From: Bubalus kerabau
Lineage: Eukaryota > Chordata > Mammalia > Artiodactyla > Bovidae
Assembly (NCBI RefSeq): GCF_029407905.1
Contig: NC_073635.1
Location: forward strand, 34,897,501-34,961,500
DNA length: 64,000 nucleotides
Direction of reading: 5' to 3'
Position numbers and translations under genes: made by a program. Shown one piece after another: positions 36,459-48,663 of the stretch. How positions within the stretch are numbered: the first letter of the stretch is position 1; every line of letters starts with the position of its first letter. The notes under the pieces were generated by a model that saw only the letters and a program-made list of their open reading frames with translations, did not search any database and had not been told where the DNA came from.

Positions 36459-37793
36459 CAGGCTTTCTTGGGGTAAGCTGGACCACGGTCTTCTGAGCAT
36501 CGCAAAGTGCAGCCCCCACCCCTGACCCTGTTCTTGGTCTCTGCAGGGTCACGCCCACCATGTGAAGCCATCACTGGCTGCTTTTACTGCATTTCACATT
36601 TCAGAAGACATTTCATTTTCTCTGATTAGCCTATACCTGGAAACCCAAAAGAGGTTTTGTCTTTGTTTTCAAGGCACCATGATTTGAGACGCTTCCAACA
36701 CAGTGAAACCTGAGGCAGGGGGACCCGCTCCTTGTCCCCTGGGCAGGGGTGACTTGGCCTATGGGCACAGAGCTGCCCAGCACCCTTTTGGGCCTAGGTC
36801 CCAGCAAGCACAATGGGCATTTAGAATGAGAGTCACAGGAGGGTCGGTGCAGGGGAGAGGGGAGAAGCTGTGGAGGCAGGACCCCACATCCACCTCCTTC
36901 ACCCTCCCCTCATGTCTCCCCATGACTGCTTGCCCTCAGTGGTCACATGAATGTGCTCCAGGCTGGGCCCCAGCTTCTACCCCACTAGGGCCTGGTCCAG
37001 ATTGAACACAAAGTTCCAGGTTCAAACCAGTACTGAGGGATTCTAAAAGGTGACAGCAGACAGGGCATGAAACCAAGTGGGCCCTTCTGTGCTCTGGGCC
37101 TTGTGACTCGGTGGCACAGGCCCCGAAGCTGCCCAACCCCAGGACATTGTCACAGAAGCTACTCGCTGGGCAAGGCCAAGGCAGGCTTGTCAATGCTGGG
37201 CCTGGGACTGAGGCAGGGCTGGGGCCCCATGTTAGGAGAAATCACAGCCTGGCACAAGCTGGAATCTCAGCTTCAGCCCCAGGGGCCGAGGGGAGTGTGG
37301 CTGGGCTCACAGACGTCCTGGGAAGGAATGCGAGCTCAGGGCCTTCAAAGGAACCACAAGAAAGAAGAAATTCTCCCTCTGATCTCAGCCCTGAGGAGCA
37401 GATCAGATCAGAGTAGAGCAGGCAGGCCACACCTGGGGAGGAGCAGTCACTGCGGGTCTGTGTACTGAGCCCCCCCGGGGTGGGCACCCCACACGCAGGA
37501 CGCTTGGGATGGACTGCAGGCTTCGGGGAACCTCCAGGGTCCAGCTGGCTTGATTACCATCTCCCAGTTGGTGCCCTCCCCCAATCCAGCACCATCCCAG
37601 CAGGAGAGGGGCCCAGGTCCCTGCAGGTGGGCACAGGCTGGTGACGGGGGAGGGAATTCGGCCTGGCGCCACCAGTGGGCTCTCTGCCTGCTCTCCAGCT
37701 TCTTCTGCCCCCAGAAAAGCAAATGAAAAGCAGCCAAACCACCAAACAGCTTTTCTCCCCTACCAGCTTTAGTGCATCTTTCCCAAGAAGGCT

Positions 37794-38007
37794 GGGCTTC
37801 CTTGATGGCTCAGATGGTAATGAGTCTGCCTGCAGTGCATGAAACCTGGGTTCGATTCCCGGGTTGGGAAGATCCCCTGGAGAAGGAAATGGCAACCCAC
37901 TCCAGTATCCTTGCCAGGAAAATTCCATGGATGGAGGAGCCTGGTGGGCTACAGTCCATGGAGTCACAAAGAGTCAGACACAACCGAGCGACTTCATTCA
38001 TTCATTC
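37794..38007 (+). repeat. Bov-tA SINE
   Basis: Head GGGCTTCCTTGATGGCTCAG with GGGTTCGATTCCC, then the Bov-A module, ending in a short (ATTC)n tail. Confidence 0.9.
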
Positions 38008-38432
38008 TCAGAAGGTTTGTCCACAGGCCCCAGTGCTTGGGATCATGGTGCTGAGGTCTGAACTGGTGGGTGTGGGCCTTGGGGATACCGGGGCCCCCAG
38101 TACCCCACGGTGTCCTGAGGCCTGAAGCTCAGGGAGGCCTGAGGAGCCCTGCTGCTCACTCACTCGACTGTGCTCCTGTGGGGCCGCCCAGGTCCTCCCT
38201 GCTCATTGATGGACAGTACTGGGTGGTGGGCACTGTGGCTGCAGCCAGCCTTCCTGGCCTCCATCAGTTGGATTAGGAAGAGCCGTCTATGGCTATTAGC
38301 GTGGACCAAGTCCCACAAGGGGTGAGGCTGGAGCCGCTCAAGTCCCTGGCTCTCTGGGCATCTCCTGGTGGCCGGTTTTGCCCAGGCCCCTCTCCATTCC
38401 TGGAGGGGTATTAGACAGGTTTACCCAATAGG

Positions 38433-38656
38433 GGTGCTTCCCAGGTGGTGCTAGAACCTGCCTGCCAATGTAGGAGATGTGGTTTCGATCCTTGAGCTGG
38501 GAAGATCCCCTGGAGAAGAAAATGGCAACCCACTCCAGTATTTTTGCCTGGAGAATCCCATTGACAGCCTGGCAGGTACAGAGCCTGGGAGGTACAGTCC
38601 CTGGGGTTGCAATGAGTAGCACAGACTGAAGCGACTTAGCATGCATACACACACCC
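38433..38656 (+). repeat. Bov-tA SINE, diverged
   Basis: Head GTGCTTCCCAGGTGG with GGTTTCGATCC and a Bov-A module bearing a small internal duplication (GCCTGGCAGGTACAGAGCCT). It ends GACTTAGCATGCATACACAC. Confidence 0.85.
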
Positions 38657-39224
38657 GGCAAGGACTGGTAGAACCCCAGCCGCCACACAGCAGGGGAGCA
38701 TGCATGCACCCTGAGCCACCTGCCGACACCCACTTCCTAGCCGCTGTCACCCCGGCCTGTCACCTTGATGTTCCTGCCACCCCGCAGGTCCGGCCCCTGC
38801 CACCCCCCGACAGCAGTGGCCTCTCACGGCTGAGCTCTCCCTTTAAATTCTGGGTGTTTCCCTGGGAAGCGGGCCTGGGGTCTCCCAGCCCGCGGGGCTC
38901 GGCTGCTCACTGCTGTCTGTCTGCACGTCTGGTTTCTGTATCCTGCGCAGGGGACCCACGTCTCATGGCAGTCCCAGGGAGCTCCCAACTGCAGGGCCTG
39001 CACACCTCCCCCGACCTGGGGCTGGGATACCCTGGTCTCCTTGCAGCCCCCATCCCACCCCTCACACACACCTCCTCCAGGAGGGAACAAGGCCCCCAAA
39101 CCACAGCTCGGCTGTTCTCTTCTTCTGCCTCTAAAGAACCCCATGTTACCGTGGAAGCGGAGAAATCACCCCAAGCCCCACCGGCCCAGACGAACTGTGA
39201 CTTGCTCACTCAAAAGAACGCACA

Positions 39225-39875
39225 GCCTAAAAGTATGAAGTTGGGCTTTATTCCCAGAGCTCACTGAGGACTGTAGCCCAGGAGACGGCCTCTCGGGTCC
39301 TCTGAGAAACTGCTCGGCGGAGGGAAGGGAGGAGTCAGGATATGCAGGTGTGTTTGCTGGGGAGGGAAAAAACAACAACAACCCCAAAACACGTAGTGAA
39401 ACAGCAAATGATGACCACTGGTCAAAAATAACTGCTGTGCTTAGTCACCTAGTCATATCTGTCTTCGCGACCCCCTGGACTGTAGCCCGCCAGGCTCCTC
39501 TGTCCATGGGATTCTCCAGGCAAGAATACTGGAGTGGGTTGCCATGCCCTTCTCCAGGGGATTGTCCCAGCCCAGGGATTGAACCCAGGTCTCTCACATC
39601 CAGGTGGATTCTTTACCGCTGAGCCTAAGTAACAGAAGATATCTCAAGTTAACGATTTCAGTTCTTTTGTGTACGGCAAGAGGCAAGAGGTCTGGGCTCA
39701 TTCAAATTACTCCTTCAACCTGCATCTTAACTGTCCAGGGTCAATGTCCTGTCTTCCTGCATCCTGAATCCCCTCCAGGTGTACCACTGGGGCAGCTGCC
39801 GTGGCTGATGGTTCACGGGAAGCAACACTCCTCATTCACTGGAATGACAGGCCATGGTTTTTTGTCTGAAGACTC
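39225..39875 (-). mobile_element. Possible solitary LTR, split by a Bov-tA
   Basis: On the - strand the sequence has GGGAATAAAGCCCAACTTC, an AATAAA followed by a plausible R/U5 boundary. Non-SINE sequence continues on the far side of the nested Bov-tA (39432-39628) to about 39875. I see no viral coding sequence, and the family is not recognised. Confidence 0.3.
39432..39628 (-). repeat. Bov-tA SINE
   Basis: Reverse complement: CTTAGTCACCTAGTCATATC, CTCTGTCCATGGGATTCTCC, CAAGAATACTGGAGTGGGTT, and a tRNA-like part ending TTTACCGCTGAGCC. Confidence 0.9.
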
Positions 39876-39924
39876 TTTCCATTTTGCTTGCAGCCTGTTT
39901 CCACGTCTTATTACACTGGTAATA

Positions 39925-40050
39925 TATATAGAAATAATGATATCTTCCACTTGTTGAGGACCCCTCTGTGACAGCTTTAGATATGTTCTGATTCTTACAA
40001 TATTCTTTCTGGAGAGTTAGAAATAGTCACCATTTTGCACAGAAGTAGTT
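39925..40050 (-). repeat. MIR-like fragment
   Basis: ACTTGTTGAGGACCCCTCTGTG, GATTCTTACAATATTC and CACCATTTTGCACAGAAG follow the antisense MIR order but are diverged. An A run follows at 40053-40070. Confidence 0.5.
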
Positions 40051-41039
40051 AAAAAAAAAAAAAAAAAACTCAAGGTGGATTTCTGACGCAGGCTACAACA
40101 CAGATGGAACTTGAGGACATTAAGCCCAGTGGAACAAACCAGCCACGAAGGGATAAACATTGTAAGCTTCCATCTGTGTGCATCCTCACGGTCAGAGACA
40201 GGGAGAACAGTGCTCGCCAAGGGGCTGGACGGCCATGGGCAGGGGGGAGAGTGTTTAATGGGGGCAGAAACTCAGTTTGGAAGGAGAACTTCCCTCCCTC
40301 TGGGGATGGAGGGTAGTGACGGCTGACAACCGTGTGAAGGGACGAATACTGGTGAGCGGTGTGTTAAGGTGGCTGAGACGGTCGGCAGGCAGGGCTGGGG
40401 TGGGGGCCAGTGGGACACAGGCCGTGGCCGGGCCTGAGTGAAGCTCAAGGACCTGCCCACGGCTGGGCTCCGTGCCTCCCAGGAACCGGACTCTCCACAC
40501 CCCTGGTGACCCTGCACATTCCCATTGGCCTGCGAAGGCTGGACCAGGAATGAAGGGGTCCCCAGGCCAGGTCAGGGTGGACCCCCGGCAGCCTCGTGGA
40601 TGGGGAGTGGTTAAGGTCAGTGACGTGCCCAAGCTCACCCAGCTGCTGGTGGCAGGACTCACTGGCATCTGGCCTCGGTGTCCAGCTTCATCAAGCCACA
40701 GCTGTCCTCCATGCTCAGAGCCAGCAGACCAGGGATGAAGTGGAGATTCTCTGTTTTCACATCTGTGCACTTGCACAGTAAGAGGTGAACGGTCCTGTGT
40801 TTGGAGCAGGGCCGAGATGGACCAGGGACTGCCCACAGGCCTCTCTTACTCCCTGGGCCAGCCTCCTCAGATCTCTGGGCTGAAACGGCTGGACCCATCT
40901 CTGTGGTCCTTCCAGCTCCAGCCTGAGGCTGTAGGATGAAGCCAGGAGCCCGTGCCTTCATCCCACACAAATGCGGCCAGAAATTGGGATCCTCACTCCC
41001 CACCTTGCAGTATGGAGAGGGACTCCGCGGTTGCTTCCA

Positions 41040-41270
41040 CAGCTGGGGATCGTGGCTCTGAGATTGGAATCCAAAGTTCACATCCCAGCTCCACCACTAC
41101 TGGCTGAAAACTTTTCCCCATGCTTTCTACCACTTCCTACCATTCACTGACTGTAAGACTGGTGTTTACTGTCTTGAATCTCCATTTCCCTCTCTGTAAG
41201 AGGAAGATCGTAATTCTGCTCGTAGGACAGACCTGAAGTCAAATAAGAAAACGGATGTAAATGTGCTGAA
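41040..41270 (+). repeat. MIR SINE
   Basis: Sense MIR: GTGGCTCTGAGATTGGAATC, CATCCCAGCTCCACCACTACTGGCTG and CCATTTCCCTCTCTGTAAGAGG. Confidence 0.65.
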
Positions 41271-41632
41271 GAAGACACGAGCTGCTTTCAAATGTCACAT
41301 GTGGGTCCCCAAGCGAAGAATCTTGCTTTGAGCATATTCATCACGACCAACAGAAACGTCCGGCACACAAGGTCTAACGGTTAAGTATTCAGAGTAAAAA
41401 GAAAAACAAGCCTTGAATATTCAGATAAATATCGTTAACTTCAAAGATGTTTGTTCCTTGGTTGGACAATTCATTATTCTGATAATGCTGCTGTTACTTA
41501 AGATTTCTTTCAAGTGCATCTTTCAGAGTTGCCTCCAAAGGGGGCATATCCTTGGTTGGGTAACTCTACCCACTGGATTCAATTTTGGAGAAAAACCAAC
41601 ATTTATACCCATGGAGCTACAGACTGTGACCA

Positions 41633-41840
41633 GGGCTTCCCTGATGGCTCAAACGGTAAAGAATCTGCCTGAAATGCAGGAGACCCAGGTTTGATCCCTG
41701 GGGTGGGAAGAGCCCCTGGAGGAGGGCATGGCAACTCACTCCAGTATTCTTGCCTGGAGAATTCCACGGACAGAGGATCCTGCTGGGCTACAGTCCACAG
41801 GGTGGCAAAGGGTTAGACACGACTTAACTAAACAGCAGCA
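41633..41840 (+). repeat. Bov-tA SINE
   Basis: From GGGCTTCCCTGATGGCTCAA through GGTTTGATCCC and the Bov-A module to GACTTAACTAAACAGCAGC. Confidence 0.9.
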
Positions 41841-42914
41841 CTATATAACTCTACAAATACATGTTGGAGGAAGGAAGGCAGGCCTGACACAGGAAACAGC
41901 CAGGCCTCTGGGAGGAATTAGATTCCTGATTAGGTTTCAAGGGAGATGGCTCTTACCTGATACACCGCGGAGAACGCGGGACATGTGCCAGGCATGGGCC
42001 ACCTGCCTCCCTTCACCTGCAATTAAAGGATCACCAGCCTTTTCTCAGATCTTCTATTGACTGTAAATAGTCCACCCCAGGGAGGAGATGCCTCTACAGG
42101 GCCCTGCTGGCTATGCTCAACCCCAAACAAAATACAGAGAACACAGCTCTTTCTGTCTCAAACAGGAATAGTTAATGCTATTAGAAATTAAGATAAAAAG
42201 AAATCCTCCATTTCTACAGATGAATCATTAAAACCTGGCTCGGAAGACCACCCATGGCTCCAGAGAAAGTGTTTTGCCGGTTAAGTTTTTAACATTCGAG
42301 GCTCTTGGAGAGGTTGATTTGAAAGCAGCCATAAATCACACCACTTCAAAGGCGACTGTGGTTTGTGAAAGGACCCGGCCGCTGCCTGCCTGCCGGAATC
42401 TGGAGGGCAGAAAGAAAGCTTTGACCTTCCTCTGCTGACTCTGCATAATGACCACTTTTGAATCGTGAAATGTCTTAGAAATTATAGAAGATTTTGGAAA
42501 TTCTCAGACTGCCATTTAGTTTCAAGATAACCAAATGGAACATTTAAGCTATATTTTCATACCTTATCAGATGCTAAATATATATTTTTTAAAAAAATGA
42601 CAGCTGTTCAAGTTGAAATGGAACAAAGAGACAAGTTCAGAATGATAAGTAGGCAACTGCCAACCGACCTCCATCATGGTGGTCATCACACCGTTTAAGT
42701 GACGGCAGAGTCCTTTGGGCCCCCTGCGGGACCCTGCTTGGATCTGAGCTGCCTTCCTTAGAGAGCTGGAGGCACCTCCGGCCCCCACCCGCCGTCTGTA
42801 TGGACACTGGGAAAGAGGAAAGAGGGTGATGAGTGTCCTTCCCTTATGGGGTCCACAGGGACACTTAACAGTAAGCTGAGAACATGGTGACACTTTAAAT
42901 AACCTATTTTTGGA

Positions 42915-43222
42915 AAGTGAAAGTTGCTCAGTCATGTCTGACTCTTTGCGACCCCATGGACTATACAGTCCATGGAATTCTCCAGGCCAAAATACTGGAG
43001 TGGGGAGCCTTTCCCTTCTCCAGGGGATCTTCCCAACCCAGGGATCAAACCCGGGTCTTCCGCATTGCAGGCGGATTCTTTACCAGCTGAGCCATAAGAG
43101 AAGCCCAAGAATACTGGAGTGGGTAGCCTATCCCTTCTCCAGGGGATTTTCCTGACCCAGGAATCGAACCAGGGTCTCCTGCATTGCAGGCAGATTCTTT
43201 ACCAACTGAGCTATCAGGGAAG
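42915..43222 (-). repeat. Bov-tA SINE with duplicated tRNA-like head
   Basis: Read on the - strand, a tRNA-like head and a short piece of Bov-A (43222-43105) are followed by a second complete head plus Bov-A module (43104-42915). Both heads keep the B-box-like region (GGTTCGATTCC and GGTTTGATCCC). This is a partial tandem dimer rather than two separate full insertions. Confidence 0.85.
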
Positions 43223-43237
43223 CTGTCTTTTTTGAAA

Positions 43238-43336
43238 AGAATAGATACACGTATAACTGAATCACCCTGCTGCATGCCTGAAACTAACACAACATTGTAA
43301 ATCAACTCTAAGATAAAAATTAAATTCAAAAAATGA
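43238..43336 (+). repeat. L1 3' end fragment
   Basis: ACGTATAACTGAATCACCC, CTGAAACTAACACAACATTG and an A-rich tail, directly beside the SINE at 42915-43222. Confidence 0.75.
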
Positions 43337-44481
43337 ATAATCCATGTTTTGTTCAGGAAGTCTAAAGTCCTCTCAAAATCTAGGAACAGCTTTCAAAGCT
43401 TTATTGAGGGGAGGAAGAGGGGGCTGAGAAAGGAGAAGGGAAGGAGCCAAGAGAAAAGAGGCTCTCAGGTGACCACTGCTGCCCCAGGGGAGCCCCTCGT
43501 CCCCCCAGCCCCACTGACCTCCAAAGAGGATGAATGGAGAATTTCTTCTTCAGACCTTCCCACTTGGTGTCACAAAATGAAGGACCAAAAAAAGAGATCA
43601 TGATAAAATCTTCATACCAAAGCCTCTCAGATAACTTAGAACATTTTTTAGTAGCTTGACCCGCCTCATGCCTGAGAGATGTAACCAGGTCACCCGGGAG
43701 GATTCTAAATCCTCAGAGGTCAGAGGTCTGGAGAGGGGTCATGGGGAGGACAGGATCCTAGTGAGACCCTCCATGGGGAGTAAGAGGGGAAACACAGCTG
43801 CATTCACACCATCCATCATTTTCTCACCCAATGTGTCGACAAGAATACAAGGTAACAATTTTATTCACAAATTAAAAAAAGGTCTTACAAAACTAGTTGT
43901 GTAAGAAAACCAACATTTACAAATTCATAAATTCCAGTATGCAAAATAGTCAAGATGAGGTCTAAATGGATGCAAGCTGACTGCCTTAAAGCAATGATGG
44001 GATTTTTCCTTTTCTATTTTTTTTTTTTATTAGCACAGACAACAGTGCTTGACCTAGGTAACAGCAACATGAACACTTTATCTAAAGTAGAAAAATCTAT
44101 ATTGGAAAAATATATTCCATATACACAAAATCAGAAAACCCATGCCTTTCTGTGAGTGCTGTCCAATCATCTCATCCTTGTTGGTGAGCTTCTGTGGTGC
44201 AGAAAGTAGCAAGGATTCGCACGCCCAGTCCTGTTATCACCTGATGCTGATTTCCTGGCATGCCGGCAGCTGATTTTATCTGAGTGCTGCCAATATTCCA
44301 ATGATATGAGATGCCAGCTGGACTGTCTTTTCCAGTGTTTACATAGAGCGCAGGATATAACATCATTGTCTGTTCCCGTAGTATGTGGTAGGACAATGTC
44401 TTCATCTTGATTAAAATAACCCAGGATTTTTCAAATGTTGCATCAAATAAAATCCATTTGTAACCCTAATTTTCTCCTGGA

Positions 44482-44695
44482 GGCTTCCCTGGTGGCTCAG
44501 CAGTGAAGAATCTGCCTGCCAATGCAGAAGATGCAGGTTCGATCCTTGGGCTGGGAAGATCCCCTGGAGCAGGAAATAGCAACCCATGCCAGTATTCTTG
44601 CCTGGAGAATCCCCATGGATAGAGAAGCCTAGTGGACTATAGTCCATGGGGTCACAAAGAGTCAGACACGACTTAGCAACTAAACAACAACAACA
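44482..44695 (+). repeat. Bov-tA SINE
   Basis: From GGCTTCCCTGGTGGCTCAGC through GGTTCGATCC and the Bov-A module to a GCAACTAAACAACAACAAC tail. Confidence 0.9.
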
Positions 44696-44901
44696 ATATC
44701 TCTGTTGATCAAAAGTGATGTTTCAGGATTTGGAGCCAGAGCCTCTTTTCCATCAATCTTAGCTTTCTCCTCCAAGTGTTTGCCTTTGACATTAATGAGG
44801 GCTCTACACATGGAAGATATACTCTGGTTATAAAAAGGAACACAGCCCTGGCCCACCCTGTTGTAACAAAAGTGATTGGATTGCAGACTACAGCACATGT
44901 G

Positions 44902-45179
44902 CTATGCTATGCTATGCTAAGTCGCTTCAGTCGTGTCCGACTCTGTGCGACCCCATAGACGGCAGCCCACCAGGCTCCCCCGTCCCTGGGATTCTCCAGG
45001 CAAGAACACTGGAGTGGGCTGCCATTTCCTTCTCCAATGCATGAAAGTGAAAAGTGAAAGTGAAGTCGCTCAGTCGTGTCCGACTCTTAGCGACCCCATG
45101 GATTGCAGCCTAACAGGCTCCTCCGTCCATGGGATTTTCCAAGCAAGAGTACTGCAGTGGGATGCCATTGCCTTCTCCG
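44902..45179 (-). repeat. BOV-A2 SINE with 12-bp target-site duplication
   Basis: A Bov-A dimer on the - strand with a (TATGC)n-type tail (44902-44920 on the + strand) in place of the usual CAG tail. It is flanked by perfect ACAGCACATGTG at 44890-44901 and 45180-45191. Confidence 0.95.
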
Positions 45180-45624
45180 ACAGCACATGTGACTTAAGCT
45201 TATCTGCATTTTCCTGGCCCTCTTGTGCTCAGATCCTAAGTACTTTGCATGAGTTTCCTAAAGGCACATCTCAGAAGAGCTGGTGCATGCCAGAGCTTAA
45301 GAATCATTGGTTTAGACTAGAAAAAAACGGAAGAGAAAAAACAAAGTCAGTTAACTCTGGCTGGGCACCAGGTTGATGGGAAAGGCTATGCGTTACAGCG
45401 AGACACTCTAATTTCCTATTTCAGTCCAAGGAACGGAGGTCACACACACAACACACCAAGCCCAGGTGAGCTTGTGTCTTCGCAGGGAGCCTGAGCTGTG
45501 GATGAAGGAAGATGAGGGGGTGCACCCTGTAAGATCTCATGAATGCAAGAGAGAAAAGCACGGGGTAATAAGAGAGGAGTAACAGTGTCCCGGGAAAGGT
45601 AGAGTTCTAATGCTCACTTCAAAC

Positions 45625-45737
45625 TTTCTTGGCCATATCATGTGGCTTGTGGGATGTTATTTCCCTGACCAGGGATTGAACCCAGACCCTTGGCGGTGAA
45701 AGTGCTGAGTCCTAACCACTGGACCGCTGGCAATTGC
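45625..45737 (-). repeat. CHR-type SINE fragment
   Basis: Antisense head: TTCCCTGACCAGGGATTGAACCC, GTGAAAGTGCTGAGTCCTAACCACTGGACC. Confidence 0.75.
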
Positions 45738-46333
45738 CTCCAGTGCTTATGTGGAAGGTCAGGAGAAGACACTGATTTCGGAGGACCAACTCGGAAACAA
45801 AATATGTGAGCATTCTCTAACGCATGGATGTTTGAAGGTTTATGTCTTTTTTAAGTGCAAATGGAACAAAGCTAATAATCATCACTTAAAAGGCAACAGC
45901 CAGGACTGATTATGAACATGGTAGGAAAAGAAAGAAATCCTGCTCAAATAAATCCTTTCCAGCGTGCAGAGATGAAGAGCTAAGGAGCCGTCCCCTGGTT
46001 CACGACTGAGCTGTGTTTGTTTCTGTCTTAGCTGTAGAGCAAATTCTAGTACGTCAACGTCAAGGTGGCAGGGGTGGATCGCCTTCGTAGAAGCACCAGA
46101 CTCTTCAATCCAGTGTCGCTGGGATGTGGTGGAAACTGCTGGGCTGACCAAGCTTAGGAGATCAAAGAGAGCCCTGTAACGTGCTGATCAGACGACACGA
46201 CGGCAGTTACAAGCCATCCACCTCGCTGTGCTCGTTCTCCTGGTCCTAATACGCAGAGTCGTCTCCTAAGACTACTCACCTGGCATCGTGTTTCAGTGGC
46301 ATGGACACACCATGTGCTGGCATTTCTAAAGCC

Positions 46334-46339
46334 TTTATT
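46334..46339 (-). terminator. Candidate poly(A) signal for TNFRSF19
   Basis: AATAAA on the - strand (TTTATT on +) lies about 2.9 kb past the last recognised exon. Further candidates on the same strand include 43860-43865. Use is not shown by the sequence. Confidence 0.25.
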
Positions 46340-46510
46340 ATAAAACACGATGCAAACAAAAGATTATTATAAATACTGCTTTTCTACAGAAGAGAAAATC
46401 TGGATCTTTTGAGCTCAGTCCCAGGGACAGAAGTAACAAATGCTTCCATATCAGTGGATTTTCGAGGAAATCTGCTAATCTAGGATGAGGATTAAGGAGC
46501 TTTTAACTCG

Positions 46511-46527
46511 GGGGGGGGGGGGGGGTT
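46511..46527. repeat. Poly(G) homopolymer
   Basis: About 17 G in a row, then TTGGG. Such runs are rare and prone to sequencing and assembly length error. They can also form G-quadruplexes. Confidence 0.9.
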
Positions 46528-46677
46528 GGGTAGTCTTTCCCAACCACATTCGCTAACTCAGGCCCCTCCTGTCACTAACTCAGCTGGGGTTGATGAGACA
46601 GTGGCTGATGGAGAAGTGTCCATTCTATAAGATTTGATCTCTTCCGATTTCCCGGCCACCATCTGATGAGCCAAGAC

Positions 46678-46899
46678 TCAGGCAGGCCGTGGGAGATCAA
46701 TTCTAACCTCCCATGCTAATTTTTCAGATGATGAAAAGGTGACCTCCAGTACACAGAAACACTCACCTGTGAACCCATCCTGCGTAAAAACTAGGTAACC
46801 GATCTGACATTGACTTTGAGTAGGAGATGTGAAATTATTTCCAGAGAGTGTGAATGAAAAGTTATACTCTGGGCCTTCAGTCTCGTCAAACCACCACAT
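46678..46899 (-). other. 73-codon open frame of unknown status
   Basis: It begins MWWFDETEGPEYNFSFTLSG and ends DLPRPA with a stop. Its composition is more protein-like than most chance frames here: two NF(S/T) sequons, balanced residues and no low complexity. It lies on the TNFRSF19 strand in that gene's downstream flank, outside any recognised repeat. I know no family for it, and it may be chance. Confidence 0.15.
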
Positions 46900-48411
46900 C
46901 CACCACGAAAAGAAGCGTGACTGTGTTTCTGCTTCTCGTCACACCCCTAAGCTCGGAGGCTGCAAACCCGGCCCACTGGGTCTCTGAAGTTGGCCTCCCG
47001 CTCAGACGCTCCTTGTGTGGAAAAGATGCAAAGCTTGGAGGCGCCATTCCTCGAGGTTTCGGCTCATGGCGGGCCTGGCTCAGAAGTTTAAATGACATCA
47101 GTTCAGTTCAGATTCACCTTTTTTCCCCAGAAGCCATGAGAAGTCCAGATGGCAGCGAGTCCACACGCAGGCTCTGCTGGACACTTCACTGAAGAAAGAA
47201 GCAAGTCCTTTCGTCCCCCTGAAATGGCGACACAAGGAGAGCTCTGAACACAGCACCTGAACTGGAGGCCTACGCTGTGGCTGTGAAGGCGGACGGTGCT
47301 TCGCTTTGCCTAACGCTGCACGTGAATTTAATGACCTATGGACGGGAAGATCCTGTTACGGCGTCCTAATATCAGGCACCCATGTACCCTGGGAATAAAA
47401 ATAAAGACTTTCTAACAACCCACCCACTCCATCTGGGCAAACAGCCCTTAAAAGATGAAAATGAACCCCAACAAACTATATCAAGGGACAATTCTTCTGC
47501 TGATTTCCAACCTGTCAAACATTTCAAGCCTGGTTCTGTGTCGCACTTCTTTAAAGCAACTATGGGCAAAGATTTTAGGATTCTTTAGTCTATTCTTTCA
47601 AAGAACAAAGATGGTTAATGATTAGTGCCATTCTTGGTCTTTGAATTTAGAACTTCTGTGATGTTATTGGAGAAAGCTTAGAAAGAGTTTGGGAAGGAGA
47701 CTCCTCTCATAAATGACCTCCCTGGAACACTCACTCATACATGTCACAGGGCAAACATCATTGGCAGGAAGCAGCCTTTAGGTGTGACCCTTGTCACAAA
47801 AGGGCAGTGACCTCACTTTGGGAGGGGCTGAGGTTTGGCCACTGCATATTATCATACATGCGTGAAACCCTCATTTCTGCAGTCACTTTTCATCAACTTA
47901 CTACTAATTTGGCGTTGATGACATATCAGATACATCTACAGTAAAATTTTTTTTCATAAGTCTAAGCAGATTATCTCGAAATAGAAATTTCTGAGGCTCT
48001 CTCAATAATAAGATAGTTTTGTCAAATATGTTGGTCAACTGATATGATAATACCAACCTTGTTAATGCTACTATGGAAGGCAAATTAGACTTAATTGGTC
48101 AATAGAGGAAAAAAAAGAGATTTTAATAGATTGAGAAACTAGAACCCAGGTCATCTCATCTCTTTCCTACCATTCCTCCCACATTTCATGCTGACATTTA
48201 AAATGTTTGTTCAAAAACACCACCCACAAAAGCTTTTCCTGTAATCGAACAAGCTATTTCATTCCCCAAACGTCTTTGCAAGTGATGTCTCAATATCTTA
48301 GTCCTCTTCCCTTCTGGAGAGGTGTGTTGAGGGAAAATTGGACTAAATTTGAGTCACACAGACTAAGGAAGCTGCTTACTCCTACTTGCTTTATCCTGAA
48401 CCATAACTACA

Positions 48412-48530
48412 TGGAGAAGGAGACAGCAACCCACTCCAGTATTCTTGTCTGGAGAATCCCATGGATAGAGGAGCCTGGCGGACTACAGTCCACACACAGG
48501 GTTGCGAGAGTCAGACACGACTGAGCGACT
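48412..48530 (+). repeat. Bov-A monomer SINE
   Basis: GGAGAAGGAGACAGCAACCC to GACACGACTGAGCGACTAC, without a tRNA head. Confidence 0.85.
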
Positions 48531-48663
48531 ACACCACCACCATAACTATCCCTGTCAGACTCTGGGCGGCTTAAACCACCCACAAGAAGACTGTTGCGTA
48601 AAAATACATTTTGGGGAACAAATGCATCACAAGTTAGAAATCTGCTAATTTTTTTTTAATTTC

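Larger units (their letters stand above)
16031..46300. other. Intergenic region between the convergent MIPEP and TNFRSF19 ends
   Basis: About 30 kb with no coding exon I can support. Stretches not assigned to repeats below are 17600-18400, 18620-20548, 20800-21390, 22440-22795, 23615-24910, 27350-27765, 30135-31890, 32340-32650, 32850-35300, 36460-37790, 38010-38430, 38660-39225, 40080-41030, 41850-42910, 43340-44480, 45190-45625 and 45740-46300. The 30.1-31.7 and 33.1-34.0 kb parts are GC-rich, which alone explains their long open frames on both strands. Confidence 0.7.

Noticed and set aside
39225..39875. Endogenous retroviral provirus
   Set aside because: Only an LTR-like stretch with AATAAA is seen. 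No gag, pol or env sequence and no second LTR, so at most a solitary LTR.
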